DNA of 64,000 nt from Parelaphostrongylus tenuis (GCA_019055375.1 JAHQIW010004549.1:24948-88947); one strand, 5' to 3'; positions 22,307 through 33,972 are shown, counted from the stretch's first letter. Numbers and translations are program-made. The notes: generated by a model not told the origin, from the sequence alone.

Positions 22307-22744
22307 TAGACTTTAGCAAGATAGTTTGTTGATAGTTGGTGGAACAGAGTAAAAGATGAGGCGGCTATTCGAGAGGGCTGAAGGCGTTGTGGGATTTCTG
22401 CCTTCCGGCTTCCCTAATTTAAACGGAACTCAAAGAAGCTTGGTCCTGTTGGATTGATGGGATCTGGTTCACAACAAGCCTTAGAGCGCAGGGCGTCCTT
22501 TTTGTAATATTTCGCTTCATCTTCAAATTGTGACATTTCTGAAGGCGAATGGCAAACCAACTTGAGCTTTTTTGGGTTCAGTTTGTTTTCATCATTTTAC
22601 TACAGTGACATACAATTGCACCTTTAAATGGTTGAAATGTTTACTGCTTGTGGCCATAGTTGATAGCTAGAAGTATGCAGAAGCAATGAATTACGAGATA
22701 TTCAGAGAATGATTATTCTTATAACTGCATGATGAATAAGTAGC

Positions 22745-23437
22745 AACTGATCGTTGTTACATTTGTACAAAGGTAATCAAACCTTTGATAAACGCACAGC
22801 GTTCCGCACCCATCCCACATTGAATGGATCTAAATGTAAAATAGTGACTAAGACTGAACTTTCATTTACTGCTCATCCTTCTTTTATACCTAGGCAGAAA
22901 ATTGGTAGATGCTGCGATACGATGAGCTCGAAATCTGAAAAGGCTTCAAACACGTGATGAACATTCACGCAGCTGATGTCTTATCGACTGTAACAACGAA
23001 GCCATTATTTGATCTTCCTTTCAACTGTATTTTAACCTTAACTGTGCTATTAGCAATTCTTCGTCGTGCTTAAGTCTCGTCTCTCAGCATTCTTGTGGTT
23101 GTGATTCACTTCCAATACTGTACTTAGAGTTCTCACCGTTCAAAAAACCATACCGGACCATTTTCGATTGTTTCCAAGATCAGAAACGTCTTGAGGCCCC
23201 GAAGGAATTTCGGACGATAAGTCATTCTCGATGGTATCGCTTCTATCATCTGCGAAATGATTCATTCCAAGTGTGAACTCCCGCATAAAATAAAGAATAA
23301 ATTTGCTAAAAGTACTATACAGCAAAACTATGCACTAAGAATAAGTAACAGATCGTTTGTCCTCAACTAATCAAATCTGGAGATTTAAAGTGAAATAAGG
23401 AGCCATCATTGGGCAAAACAACACATACTTTCAAATC
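22745..23437 (-). pseudogene. C2H2 zinc-finger gene, duplication unit 2 (fragment)
   Basis: Only the 5' exons remain: 23372-23437 (DLKVCVVLPNDGSLFHFKSP, with the donor GT lost), 23137-23249 (113 nt against 124 in other units, frameshifted, ending in the same GGTGAGAAC donor) and a piece of exon 3 near 22790-22833. No finger exon is present. Confidence 0.6.
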
Positions 23438-23504
23438 CTAAACACTTGAATGAGATTTGATTGACTTACTGGTAAGATTGAAGATCTCCAATCTGACAAC
23501 TTGG

Positions 23505-23835
23505 TTTGAGCCTTTCATGAGATCTATTATGGCACTTCTGAAGTCTAACACACGTGTTTGGGCATTACAGCCTCGTCAGTTCATTGGTGCCTTTCATTTC
23601 AGCCAATCCGCCAAGGGGAAAATACCCTCGACATAGAGGGATCAACACCGAAATATTTACACTTGACAAAAGGTGATAAAACCACCAACGGTCGATGTTG
23701 CACAGTCGATGGCTCGAGGCTGGTGAAACTTGTATTGTCTTGTAAAAGCTATATTGACATTATACGCTTTTACAAATTTCTAGTGTTTAACAGCATTTTT
23801 CGCAGTGTTATGATGTTTCATATACATCTACAATG
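23505..23835. mobile_element. Hammerhead element, family E, single arm
   Basis: TTTCATGAGATCTATTATGG opens the arm. The minus-strand hammerhead at about 23544-23582 keeps CUGACGA and ACACGUGU but has CAA for GAA. The body (GGTGATAAAACCACC, CTCGAGGCTGGTGAAAC) is shared with 25650 and 27090. Confidence 0.6.
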
Positions 23836-24175
23836 ATGGTGAGAAAATCATATCAACGGTAGTCGAACCCGCGTTTCATCCATACCGCGGACGCGTGCTA
23901 CCGAGCACAAGAGCACTCGAAAACCACTCATTCTTCTTCGTCCACGGTATATATGGAACAGAAGTTCGACTCCATCTGAGGTGTATTTGCTCATCGACGT
24001 CTCTTATCACTACAACAGCATCGCTGTACAACACCGCCTTTGGTGATTTCACGCCACGCTGTAAATGTTTCGGATCGGCTCCTCTAGTAGAAGGTATCTC
24101 CGTAGGAGTACCAGAACATGACTGACGAGGCTGCATGCGAACGCGCGTCTTACTTATACCGCCATATAGCTCTGA
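23836..24175. repeat. T2 fold-back SINE, diverged
   Basis: GGTAGTCGAACCCGCGTTTC and GAAGTTCGACTCCATCTGAG are opposed box B-like blocks. Confidence 0.45.
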
Positions 24176-24334
24176 AGGCTCAAACTTGCTTCCCGTCATA
24201 GTGTTTCATCGAGCTCGAACACATCCAGCTTGTCACAGTTTTTCAGTTTTTTCGTTTCGTCACATCCAGTGATCAGCGATGGAGGCGCTGGTTGTTTAGC
24301 TAATGGCTTTCATTTTCTGGAGTGCGTGACATCA

Positions 24335-24840
24335 TTCATAGCAGAGTGGAGGTCTTTGCATCGATGAATATCGACAGAGCGCCCCATTCGTTGATTGCGA
24401 CGGATTAACTGGGACCTTTGTGGGCGTATTGCCTTACTTTTAGAAAAATTCCACACAGCTCTTATTTGGACAAAACCACCTGCTCACCTAATGCGAACGA
24501 TCGCTGGCCAGTCACTCGAAAATTGTTGTACGATCGCCAGCTCAAATCGCCCCAATACTTCAACGAATCGACTACTACAAGAGAACATAAATGAGATTAT
24601 AGGAGAAATGAGCTCAGATCCTGAACTTGCATGGAACTTCTCACTCTACTTGTACCAGCACCATCGTGCTTCTCAACATCACCTGTACCAGGACCATCGT
24701 GCAAGTGGTCCGCTCTACTGACACACACCTGAACTAAAGACGTTAGACGTTAGGCCTGCGTGGTCCGCAATTGGACGCCGTACACCATAAACCACGTCAG
24801 CCGCGTTCTATGGCGACCCCGCCTTCACTGTTTGCGCGAC
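24335..24840. repeat. P-family repeat, copy 2
   Basis: CACCTGCTCACCTAATGCG, CTCAAATCGCCCCAATACTT and ACCAGCACCATCGTGC match the plus half of the other P copies; 24335-24392 is a stub of the minus half. Confidence 0.5.
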
Positions 24841-24959
24841 GTTTTTAACGCGCTCCATCCTCCTCGCCTCGACATGTTTGGGACGATAGGGATATCACAG
24901 TGCGACCATTTTATATATTTGCAACCTTTTCTAATATTTTCAACCTCCACTTGTACCAG

Positions 24960-25447
24960 GACTCAGATGTGTTTGAGCAGACACCACCCAAAGAGGTTTG
25001 TCACATCGAAGTCGTTTGATCGTTCTGAATTTTCTGCCCGTAATTAATAGCTAATGAAATTTGAGCAGCCATTTGCTGAAGTATCGAGCACCTTCGATGT
25101 ACCTCAGCCTCCGAATGTGTCCGAGGAGTATTCATTGAAACAGGTTTGTCATATCGAAGTCGTTTGATAGTTCTGCATTTTCTGCCGGTAATTACTAGCT
25201 GATGAAATTTGAGCAGCCATTTGCTGAAGCATTGGGCACCTCCGATGGACCTCAGCCGCTGGATGTGTCCGAGGAGGATTCATCAAAACAGGTTTGTCCT
25301 ATCGAAGTCGTTTGATCGTTCTGCATTTTCTGCCGCTAAATAGTAATCGGTTGCTAATGAAATTTGAGAAGCCATTAACTGGAGCATTTAGCATCTCCGA
25401 CAGACCCCAGGCGCTGGATGGACTTCGAGGAGTAGCCATCGACACTG
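24960..25447 (+). CDS. Array of repeated phase-0 exons, unknown protein (partial)
   Basis: Exon-like units with AG/GT borders in one phase: 24960-24995 (DSDVFEQTPPKE), 25051-25143 (LMKFEQPFAEVSSTFDVPQP then PNVSEEYSLKQ), 25199-25291 (LMKFEQPFAEALGTSDGPQP then LDVSEEDSSKQ) and a decayed third at 25354-25447, whose acceptor AG is displaced. Repeat period is 148-155 bp: 93-nt exon plus a ~55-nt intron starting GTTTGTC. The first exon and its intron resemble the DELDLFEQKPTEE stretch in the P-family repeat, so this may be a repeat-borne gene. No function recognised; no start or stop located. Confidence 0.45.
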
Positions 25448-25649
25448 GTTTGTCCTATCGAAGTCGTTTGATCGTTCTGAATTTTCTGCCTGTAATTAGT
25501 AGCTGGTGACATTTTGTTCACCCTCTGTGAGTGTCGCAGTAATGAGCGTCAATAGAACACTTCATTGGTGTTCTACGTTTCTGTGCGTTAATTTAAATTT
25601 TTTTCTTTTCGAGTGTTTTTGAGACATGGCTCAAAACAATATAATCTCA

Positions 25650-26115
25650 CAGCATATTTGAGACCCTTCATGAGGTCCTTTGTGGCACTTATACGAAAGG
25701 CAAGACATGTGTTTCGGCATTTCAGCCTTGTCATTTGCGCGGTGTATTTCGGTTCAGTCAGTTCTTTGCGGTAATATGCCTCTACATGGAGGAACCGACG
25801 TCGTAATGTTTACATTTGCCGCAAGGTGATAGAAAATGTGCAGTGATGTACAGGCGATTGCTGTCGAGTGGTTGAGCATATGTTGTCAATACAACGCTTA
25901 CAAGACCATATAAGTTCAACCAGCCACGAACAATCGACCGTGCACCACTGCGCACTGATGATTTGATCATCTTGCGCCATGTGTAAATATTTCGGCATCG
26001 GTTCCTCTGTTCAAAGGGTATTTCGCAAGGAATTGATTGGGTCAAAAGGCACCGTGCAACTGACGAGGCTGGAAGGCCAAAACATGTGTCTGTCACTTTA
26101 TGAGTTCTGTAACAA
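25650..26115. mobile_element. Hammerhead fold-back element, family E, copy 2
   Basis: Two mirrored arms (left from 25655, right ending 26115). The hammerhead remnants are on minus near 25701-25740 (GAAACACAUGUC kept, CUGACGA changed) and on plus near 26050-26092 (CTGACGAG kept, G12 lost). Confidence 0.6.
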
Positions 26116-26159
26116 ATCTTATAAGTTCATAAGCGATGAAATTAATGCTGACATTAACG

Positions 26160-27000
26160 AAATAGTCTAATCTGTATTAGACTTCAATTACGGATCATGT
26201 AAGCCGAACGCCTAACGCCCTTAGGTCAGGTGTTTCAGCAAGACAAACCACGTGAAGTTGAGTAGCCCCACGTAAGTTCAGGATCTGATCTCGTTTCTGG
26301 TAAGATGTCATTTATGTCCCGTTGTTGTCGTCGATTCGTTGAAGTATTGGGGCGATTTCAGTTTGCTGGCTTGCCCCGCGGGAAACCCGGGTTCGATTCC
26401 CGGCCGATGCACCAATAGTGGTGAAGGTTCAGCAGTGTTGTTGCGTCGGTTCAGACGTGAAAATGCGGCCGCAGCCGAGTTTGATGGAAGATGGGAGGAA
26501 TCTCATCTAACGGAACGACGTCATGTGGAAGAGAGTGCGGTTACGCCTGCTGTAAGCAGTCGCGATCGTACAACGATCTGCAGGTGATTGGCTAGAGGTA
26601 GTTTGCATCAGGTGAGTAGGTTCTTTTGTTCAAATATGAGCTGTGTCAGAATTTTTCTAAACATAGTAAGGTAATACGCCCACCGAGGTTTCAGTTGGCT
26701 TGTCGCAATCAACGAATGGAGCGCTCTGTCGATCTCTATCGATGCAAGGCATTCGCTCTGCTCGGAGCGGTGTCTCGCACTCCATATGGAGAGATGAGGA
26801 GCCACTTGCTGAATACTCAGCGTTTCCGATCGACCTAATCAGCTGGATGTGTTCGCATGTGTTCGCGTAGAAGCCAGTAAAACAGGTTTGTCACATGGAA
26901 ATTTGTTGATCGTACTACATTTTCTCCCTGTGATTGGTAGCTGGTGAAGTTATGTTCACCCTATGTGAATGTGGTAGTGATGGACGTCGATAGGATACTT
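26160..27000. repeat. P-family repeat, copy 3 (reversed), with insertion
   Basis: 26270-26366 and 26557-26605 are the reversed P half, split by an insertion beginning with a tRNA-Gly 3' half. 26690-26990 carries the exon-like part on plus: GAGGAGCCACTTGCTGAAT, AAACAG|GTTTGTC and GTTCACCCTATGTGAATG. Confidence 0.5.
26364..26414 (+). tRNA. tRNA-Gly(GCC) 3' half with encoded CCA (fragment)
   Basis: The stretch contains the 3' anticodon stem GCGGG, a T arm CCGGGTTCGATTCCCGG and CCGATGCA, then CCA at 26412-26414. These match the 3' half of eukaryotic tRNA-Gly. The D arm and 5' acceptor strand are absent. Encoded CCA suggests reverse transcription of a mature tRNA or tRNA half. Not a functional gene. 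Confidence 0.7.
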
Positions 27001-27089
27001 TATTGTCGTTTCTGCGCTCCTCCGCATTGAATAAAAAATTTCTTTTCGAGTGTTTTTGAGAGCTCGATTGAAACAATATGATGTGAAAA

Positions 27090-27795
27090 CATAGTTTGAT
27101 CCTTTCATGAGGTCTATTATGGCGCGTATATAGTGTGAGACACGTGCTTCGTCATTGCAGCCAGATCAGTTGCACGGTGCCTTTGAGGTCTGGCAATTTC
27201 CTTACGGGAACTTACCCTCTACACAGAGGAACCGATGCCGAGATACTCACACTTGCCGCAAGGTGATGAAGTCACCAAAGAGCGGTGTTGTACGGGCGAT
27301 TGCTGTAGACTGGTAAAGCATATATTCCTAAGAGAATTGAGTGGTGATCTAAAGTACGACCTCAGACGGGCGTCACACCCCTGTTTCGTATATATCAGGG
27401 ACAAAAGAAGGATAAGTGGTTTTGCCAATGTACCTCGGTCGTGCTGTGGTAGCACGCGTACGCGGTATGGATGAAAAGCAGGTTTGACTCCCGTCTGAGT
27501 TGTATTTTTGCTCACCACTTAATTTTCTTAGGTATATATGAAACATCATAACAGTGCAAAAAATGCTGTAGAAGCACTAGAAATTTGGAAAAGCTTATAT
27601 TGCCAATATAGCGTTTGCAAGATAATATACGTTTTACCAGCCTCGAGCAATCGACTGTACAATACCGATCGTTGGTGATTTTATCACCTCGTAACAAGTG
27701 TAAATGTTTCGGTGTTGATTCCTCTATGTAGAGAGTATTTTTCCCTGGCGGATTGGCTGAAACGAAAGGCACCGTGCAACTGACGAAGCTGTAAT
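27090..27795. mobile_element. Hammerhead fold-back element, family E, copy 3, interrupted
   Basis: Left arm 27095-27325 and right arm 27535-27795 are mirrored. Hammerhead traces: minus near 27140-27180 (ACGAAGCACGUGUC) and plus near 27768-27795 (GTGCAACTGACGAAG, then truncated). A T2 fold-back occupies the middle. Confidence 0.6.
27328..27533. mobile_element. T2 fold-back SINE nested in a hammerhead element
   Basis: The ends CTAAGAGAATTGAGTGGTGA and CACCACTTAATTTTCTTAG are inverted copies, also seen at 57727-57985. It sits at the centre of the family E element. Confidence 0.65.
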
Positions 27796-27799
27796 GATT

Positions 27800-29380
27800 A
27801 GGCTCTGATTAAGTCTCTAAATGATTACGTTAACGTATATTCATAAGGATGAAATTATGGTGACAATAGCGAGATAGAATAATCTGTATTGGGCAATCTC
27901 CTGTATGACTTATGAACCCGCTGAAATGTGGAGTGGCTCAATTAAACCATGATCAGACCCCATACAGTCCATCCAGACTTTCCTAGTCACTACATAGTGA
28001 TGCGGTTTCGATCTAGCGGCACTGAAGAGATTACCCTGAAGTTCTATAGACAAGAGCGCTTTGTGCTGAGAAAAGGTGCATGCTAACACTTATTCTTCCA
28101 AAATTTCGTTAGTCCTATTTTTTGACTTACTTTTGAGCTTCTTCGTTTTTTTTTTTCATTTCAAATAGGTACTTTTTTCTAAAAGACATATTTCATTAGC
28201 GAAAACGCGCCTGCTTTGTCCGTCATTTCTTTGCAAAAATTAACCGCCCTTTATATGGAATTTTAAGGCACACTTTTTGAACGGAAACTTCCACCCTTGT
28301 TTTTGAAAGAAGAGTTAGGGGCAGCTTGTCGAGATTAGAGGTTGAACGTACGTATGTTCCATTTGTCCGATTTCCAATAGCGTGGGTTGTGGATTGGAGA
28401 TGACTGTAAACATTCTCTCATGTGTGTCTATCTCGTCTAGGGCATCTCAGCAGATAAAAGGTTCTGTTTCATACAGTGCATAAATTATCAGTTTCGGTTT
28501 TTCTTGATCACGAATCCGCATAGTGCCCCAAACGAGCAGCGTTCCTTAATTTTTTTTTTGCCGTGACTTACGCCCTCGTTTTTTGTTATTTGCATCTATA
28601 TGGGGACTGAACAGTAATCTCGGAAGAGCGGAGGTTCAGACATATTCAATGATCACCATTGCGCCACATGCGCTCCAGTGATCACTAAGATGCCAACTGC
28701 GCGTTAGCGAAGGTTGAGTAGGATACAGTATTTTCAAGAAGCATCACCTTTTTTGATTTAATCTCGTATGTGGCGCATGTGGCCATAGAGGTGTGTTTGT
28801 ACGTGCGCCATGTGGTGGCGCACGACACCCGAAACGGGTTAACCCTTTGCTTACAATCAGATTTGCAGCATCACATCATAGCATACAGTGGGTACAAAGT
28901 TGTTTTTTTTCAGTTACTTTCCTTCTTCAACGCATGTTCAATTTAAAGCCAACTAAAGGTGAAGCCGATTATCGTTGTCAACGAATCGTTTTACTTTGCT
29001 CGGACAAACTAGGCAGCGGATTGTTCCCGTAGCAGCGATCCGTTGCTACTTCTTTATCACGTAGTGAATCTAGCCACCAATTTTCTTGTATGAAGAATCA
29101 TATTCTGAATTGATAGTATTTTCAATGCATTTCGCACCGTTGTGATATTTTTTTCTATATTCCTAAGAGAATTGAGTGGTGAGCAAAAACACACAGCAAA
29201 AACGCTATATTCTGAATGTCTTATGATTTATTACTTCTGTTCACTGCTAGCTGTCAATTATGGGCCACAGGCGGTATACATTTCAATTATCTAAGAATCA
29301 CTGGGTCACTGGTCGTATACACCACAATTAGATGTCACTGTAGTAGAATTATGGAGTTAGAATGAGATCATAAAGCTCAA
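27800..29380. other. Mostly unannotated; small SINE traces
   Basis: 28655-28676 keeps a T1 head fragment (minus, TTGCGCCACATGCGCTC), and 29158-29185 a T2 terminus (CTAAGAGAATTGAGTGGTGA). No exon with splice borders was recognised. Confidence 0.4.
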
Positions 29381-29389
29381 GTCGGTTTT

Positions 29390-30230
29390 TCAGCCGCTCT
29401 CAGAAATGCCACACATTGATGATAAAATAAATAGTACAAAGAGGGCGCCACGTGCTTGAGGGGGCTTGTTCGTGAACCAGATCCCATCAGTCCAACACGA
29501 ACACGCCCCTTTATGCTTTGTATGAATTAGCGAAGCGGAAGGCAGAAACATCCTACGACCTTCCCACCTTGTCGACTCCCATCTCATCTTCTATTGTGTG
29601 CCACTAGCTATCAACCAAACCAACTTGCTACTGTGATGCGGAAACATCCGCAATTATGGCAGAGCATACTGCACAGCGCTATGCTTGGTCCGCTATCGGT
29701 GACGGGCGTATCCTGTCGTATATGTAATCGTGGCCCTAGCATCTCATTCACATACCCATCCACTGAACACTATCTTCGATGCAAGCATTCACGGAAGAGC
29801 ATAGCAGTATCTCACGCTCAGCTGCCTTGTTGTATTCCGCAATTAACTCTTTATCTCTTTGTATAAGAACTCATCGTTGTCATTCAAACTGTATCTGCTA
29901 ACACTCATTTTCGAAACAGTTGTCGTTTATTATCGTGCTGATAACAGTACTGTAACGTTTTATATCTGAGGTTGTTGCTTTATTCCTATTGTTAGAATTG
30001 TTACCTTCGTCATTCGTATAAAGGATCATACAGCTAGTCCCCAAACACACAAATTCCCGCGTGGGAGTTAATCAATAATCTTGAGTACAAAAATAGCAGG
30101 CCGATCAGCTCATCAAAGATGTGTGACTGATCTGTTGGCACTCATTGTGCATCACACAGCACCCATAATTAGTCAGTAAACTATACTTTGGGAATAATCC
30201 ACATCGCAGAACCACTCACTTCATCATCAC
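29390..30230. repeat. Right arm of the long inverted repeat
   Basis: Complementary to 21690-22520. A stretch at about 29640-29890 has no partner in the left arm. 6.9 kb separates the arms. Confidence 0.6.
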
Positions 30231-30519
30231 ATACCTACGGTTCCTTTATCGGAAATTCTGCGCCAAACTCGAATTTCTGACCCACAAATGTATCGGCGGT
30301 TTTTGATGCAAACGTAGAAACATCCTATTACGGATAGCACCTCTCAAGTTAGCACATTGATACAGAGAGTAACGATTCACCATTCAGTGGCACTCATGAG
30401 GAAAAAACTTGTGGAGCTCCACTTTCAAAGGGAAATTTCCACTGACCTTATATCTGACACAGGAGACAGTGAGTGTATGGAGGAAGCGCTTGGATCTCCT
30501 CATTATGTAGTGTTGACCA

Positions 30520-30640
30520 CATAACATATGCACATACATATTTATCTGTACATATATATATATATATCATATATATATTATATGTATGTACATACATGTG
30601 CACAAATACATACATACACATGTATATCTACATCACCTGT
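30520..30640. repeat. (TA)n/(CATA)n microsatellite
   Basis: TATATATATATATATCATATA-type repeats and ACATACATGTGCACA-type runs. Confidence 0.85.
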
Positions 30641-31010
30641 CACCGTGCCCACCTTTTCGACTCGACGATCATCGCTGCCCTAACGTATTCACCAGAAACC
30701 TGGTCGCTACGTAAGCAGGATGAAAGATCACTTGGCGTTATTGAACGCGCAGTCGAAAGGTCGATGCTAGGAGTATCCCGTATCTCGCAAATAACAGAAA
30801 GGATCCGAAGTTGCTACCTACGTCAACGATCGAAGATCAGAGACACCGTTCTACACGCCAAAATATCGAAATAAGGTGGGCCGGACACGTGATGCGCTTC
30901 AACGACAACCGATGGACGACGGCCGTTAACCGACTGGATTTCTCGCGACATCAAGCGTCTACATGAAGACCACCGACCTGTGGTCCGATTTCTTCACGAA
31001 AGGTATAGAA
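30640..31010 (+). pseudogene. RTE-type LINE 3' end of ORF, fragment 1
   Basis: HLFDSTIIAALTYSPETWSL, VIERAVERSMLGVSRISQIT and, after a frameshift, RWAGHVMRFNDNRWT and then WSDFF: the C-terminal stretch typical of nematode RTE retrotransposons. No RT core here. Flanked on both sides by (TA)n runs. Confidence 0.75.
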
Positions 31011-31012
31011 GA

Positions 31013-31051
<39 letters not shown>

Positions 31052-31155
31052 CCTACATATATGCATAGATAATTGTAATATAATACTTAACTATATATAT
31101 ATATTATATATATATATATATTTATATATATATTCATATATATGCGTATGTGTAC
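31010..31155. repeat. (TA)n microsatellite
   Basis: Long TA dinucleotide tract with short interruptions. Confidence 0.9.
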
Positions 31156-31559
31156 ATATGGGGACTGTGGCAGAGCTGCTAGTGATACTCGGCGCATCTC
31201 GATATGGAATTCACTACATCGCCTTACAGCAATCTCAGTCTTTCTATAACGAAGGCGCTACGGAAAGCCCTAGCCTGGCTACGCTCGAGATTGCAAGGGG
31301 CTGTGCTCGACCGGTATTCCGAAGGCAAAATGTACTATTTTTCCTTTTGTTACTATATCCTGCTAGAATTGAATTTTGAAACCTTGACCAGTATCGAAAT
31401 GTTTTTGAGCTATCAAATGAGTGCAAAAAGTTGCGAAACATACTTGATTTGGTTGCAAAAACATTTACTAAATACCAGCTTTCTCAAGACAGTACAGGCC
31501 TTGCCTAAAAGGTCAACACTTTGTCGACCCCAAGAAGGATAAAAAAGAAAGTCAATGCA

Positions 31560-32450
31560 TTTATGTTCTAACAATTTTTTTTATTGGAATTACCTCTGAA
31601 GCATCAATTTTTTTGTAATCTGTGCTTCTTTTGCTAATTTCTCTACGAAGTAAGGTATTGTTCTATTATGGCGACGCCATTTGAGGCCTCCTGTAAAAAC
31701 GTATTTTTTTATCTGTAGTTTATCGATAGCTCAAATCAGTTGAATTTCAATGGCATGTTTGATTTCTCAGATAGCTCATTTTTGGCGACCTTTAGTTGTA
31801 ATAAGCATTTGATCGTTAGATAGAGAACATCTTTCCGATTATAATGGTATATTTAGATTTCGGAAAGGACTTTTTCGAGCCTTTATAACGACCGAAAGAA
31901 TATTGGGTTTCACATTCAGTGAGCATTCCTATTCGGCTAGGATTTATGTACAGCTGAATGCCAATCTGCTGCATAAATCACATGTGATTTTTTGATGAAA
32001 ATCAGAGATCTCTCCAACGCTCCAGAATTTTTTCTACGACAGTTGCAGACAGTCGACGTGTAATGACTAATCAATGTGAGGAATGCTGAGATGGCTCGTC
32101 AGCCAAGGGCCAGTATTACGAAGTCCCATCCACATACCTGGCAGTTCCTGGTGGTCAGGTGCCGTCGCTGTATTGCGCGCCCTAACCTGTTACAGCTCGT
32201 TAGGAAGTCCTTTCGAAAACCAAATACATCACTGGAATCAGCAGAGTTCAAACTATAGAACGCTTTTCAAAAGTCTGAGGGAAATGCTCTTGACGAAAGA
32301 CGCGTTGAAACCCCTCAAGTGTGAAACATACTTTTTTTGGCTGTTACAGCGAACTAAAAGGTTTTTTTTAAAACCTGAGTACATCGCTGAAATTGTCCTA
32401 GATTTAAGCTATTGATTAAGCTAAGAAGCAACTTAGAGAAATTAATAACA
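31560..32450. repeat. M1-type degenerate repeat
   Basis: Modules such as TTTATCGATAGCTC, TTTCGGAAAGGACTTTTTCG and TTTCACATTCAGTG resemble the internal part of M1 elements. No ends located. Confidence 0.35.
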
Positions 32451-32504
32451 CCCTTTCTTCTGAAAAGATGCGGGGGAAACAGCGATATTTGAAATGTGTG
32501 AAAC

Positions 32505-33490
32505 GCACTCTTCTTGTGCGAAAAAGTGTACTGGCCTGCCTCTGAGGTGCCTGGAAAGAGTGCGCAGGTCTGCCTTTAATTCAAGTGGAAAGTGCTCCGA
32601 TCTTCTTCGTAAGGCGAGTGAAAAGTGTACTGGTCTGCCTCTGAGGTGCCTGAAAGAGTACGCCGGTCTACCTTCAATTCAAGGGAAAGTGCTCCGATCA
32701 TCTTGTGAGGCGAGTGAAAAGTCAATTAAAGGTTGACCGGTGTGCTCTTTCCAGGCACCTCAGAGGCAGACCAGTACGCTTTTCACTCGCCTCACAAGAT
32801 GATCGGAGCACTTTCCACTTGAATTAAAGGCTGACCGGCGCACTCTTTCCAGGCACCTCAGAGGCAGACCAGTACACTTTTCACTCGCCTCACAAGATGG
32901 TCGGAGCACTTTCCACTTGAATTAAAGGCAGACCGGCGCACTCTTTCCAGGCACCTCAGAGGCAGACCAGTACACTTTTCACTCGCCTCACAAGATGATC
33001 GGAGCACTTTCCACTTGAATTAAAGGCTGACCGGCGTACTCTTTCCAGGCACCTCAGAGGCAGACCAGTACACTTTTCACTCGCCTCACAAGATGATCGG
33101 AGCACTTTCCACTTGAATTAAAGGTTGACCGGTGTACTCTTTCCAGGCACCTCAGAGGCAGACCAGTACACTTTTCACTCGCCTCACAAGATGGTCGGAG
33201 CACTTTCCACTTGAATTAAAGGCTGAACGGTGTACTCTTTCCAGGCACCTCAGAGGCAGACCAGTACACTTTTCACTCGCCTCACAAGATGATCGGAAGC
33301 ACTTTCCACTTGAATTAAAGGTTGACCGGTGTACTCTTTCCAGGCACCTCAGAGGCAGACCAGTACACTTTTCACTCGCCTCACAAGATGATCGGAGCAC
33401 TTTCCACTTGAATTAAAGGTAGACCGGCGCACTCTTTCCAGGCACCTCAGAGGCAGACCAGTACACTTTTCACTGGCGTTAGAGGCTAGT
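32505..33490. repeat. 98-bp minisatellite with internal inversion
   Basis: Seven to eight units of 98-99 bp from about 32730 (starts of GACCGG at 32931, 33029, 33127, 33325, 33423), preceded by about two units in the opposite orientation (32520-32722). Each unit carries TCTTTCCAGGCACCTCAGAG and CACTTTCCACTTGAATTAAA. ORFs on both strands are a by-product of the period. Confidence 0.9.
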
Positions 33491-33599
33491 TAATACCATT
33501 TCTACTTGAATTAGAGGCATATCGACTCAGCCTCAGATGCATCAGAGGCAGGCCAATACACTTTCCATTCGCATTTATCATAAAAACATATCGTTTTAT

Positions 33600-33938
33600 A
33601 CGACTAATTCTCAAAATCCTCGCTATTCATATATATGTAGTATACGTACATGCATATATGCATATGTGCACATGTATGTACAAGTACGTATATGTGCGTA
33701 CGTATATTCGTGCATAGATATATACACATTATATATATATATATATATATATATAAAGGATAAAGCTCTCGGCGTTGATCAATCCTGAGGGATGCGCCAT
33801 GCATTCGACTTCAATTTTTAACTTCGTTTGAGGTGACTGAATGCACATCTGGCCTTTACAATGACTCGCGGAGGCCTCCCGCTGAACCGAGTCAGTGCTG
33901 CTTATCCTCCCAGACAAGTCTGAGACCTGTCTGGTACC

Positions 33939-33972
<34 letters not shown>
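33600..33972 (-). mobile_element. T1 SINE, 5'-truncated, between (TA)n tracts
   Basis: SINE part 33755-33941 (minus) with tail AAAGGATAAAGCTCTCGGCG; it stops at GGTACCAATTA where the (TA)n tract 33942-33972 begins. Another TA tract (33729-33752) abuts its tail. Confidence 0.75.

Larger units (their letters stand above)
22020..22330. mobile_element. Hammerhead fold-back element, family C
   Basis: The arms mirror each other (GTGGTACTGATGAGTCTC on minus; GTGGTACTGATAAGTCCC on plus), with GATCGGCTG blocks toward the centre. Confidence 0.65.
21690..22520. repeat. Left arm of a long inverted repeat
   Basis: It matches the complement of 29390-30230: TATGATCCTTTATACGAATG at 21869 mirrors CATTCGTATAAAGGATCATA at 30013, and GATGGGATCTGGTTCACAA at 22457 mirrors 29473. 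A hammerhead fold-back (22020-22330) interrupts this arm. Confidence 0.6.

Noticed and set aside
26339..26587. 82-residue ORF over the tRNA-Gly half
   Set aside because: It overlaps tRNA-derived sequence and a repeat junction.
33132..33416. Repetitive ORF across the 98-bp minisatellite
   Set aside because: Both strands are open and the unit length is not a multiple of three in every repeat; it is explained by the satellite.
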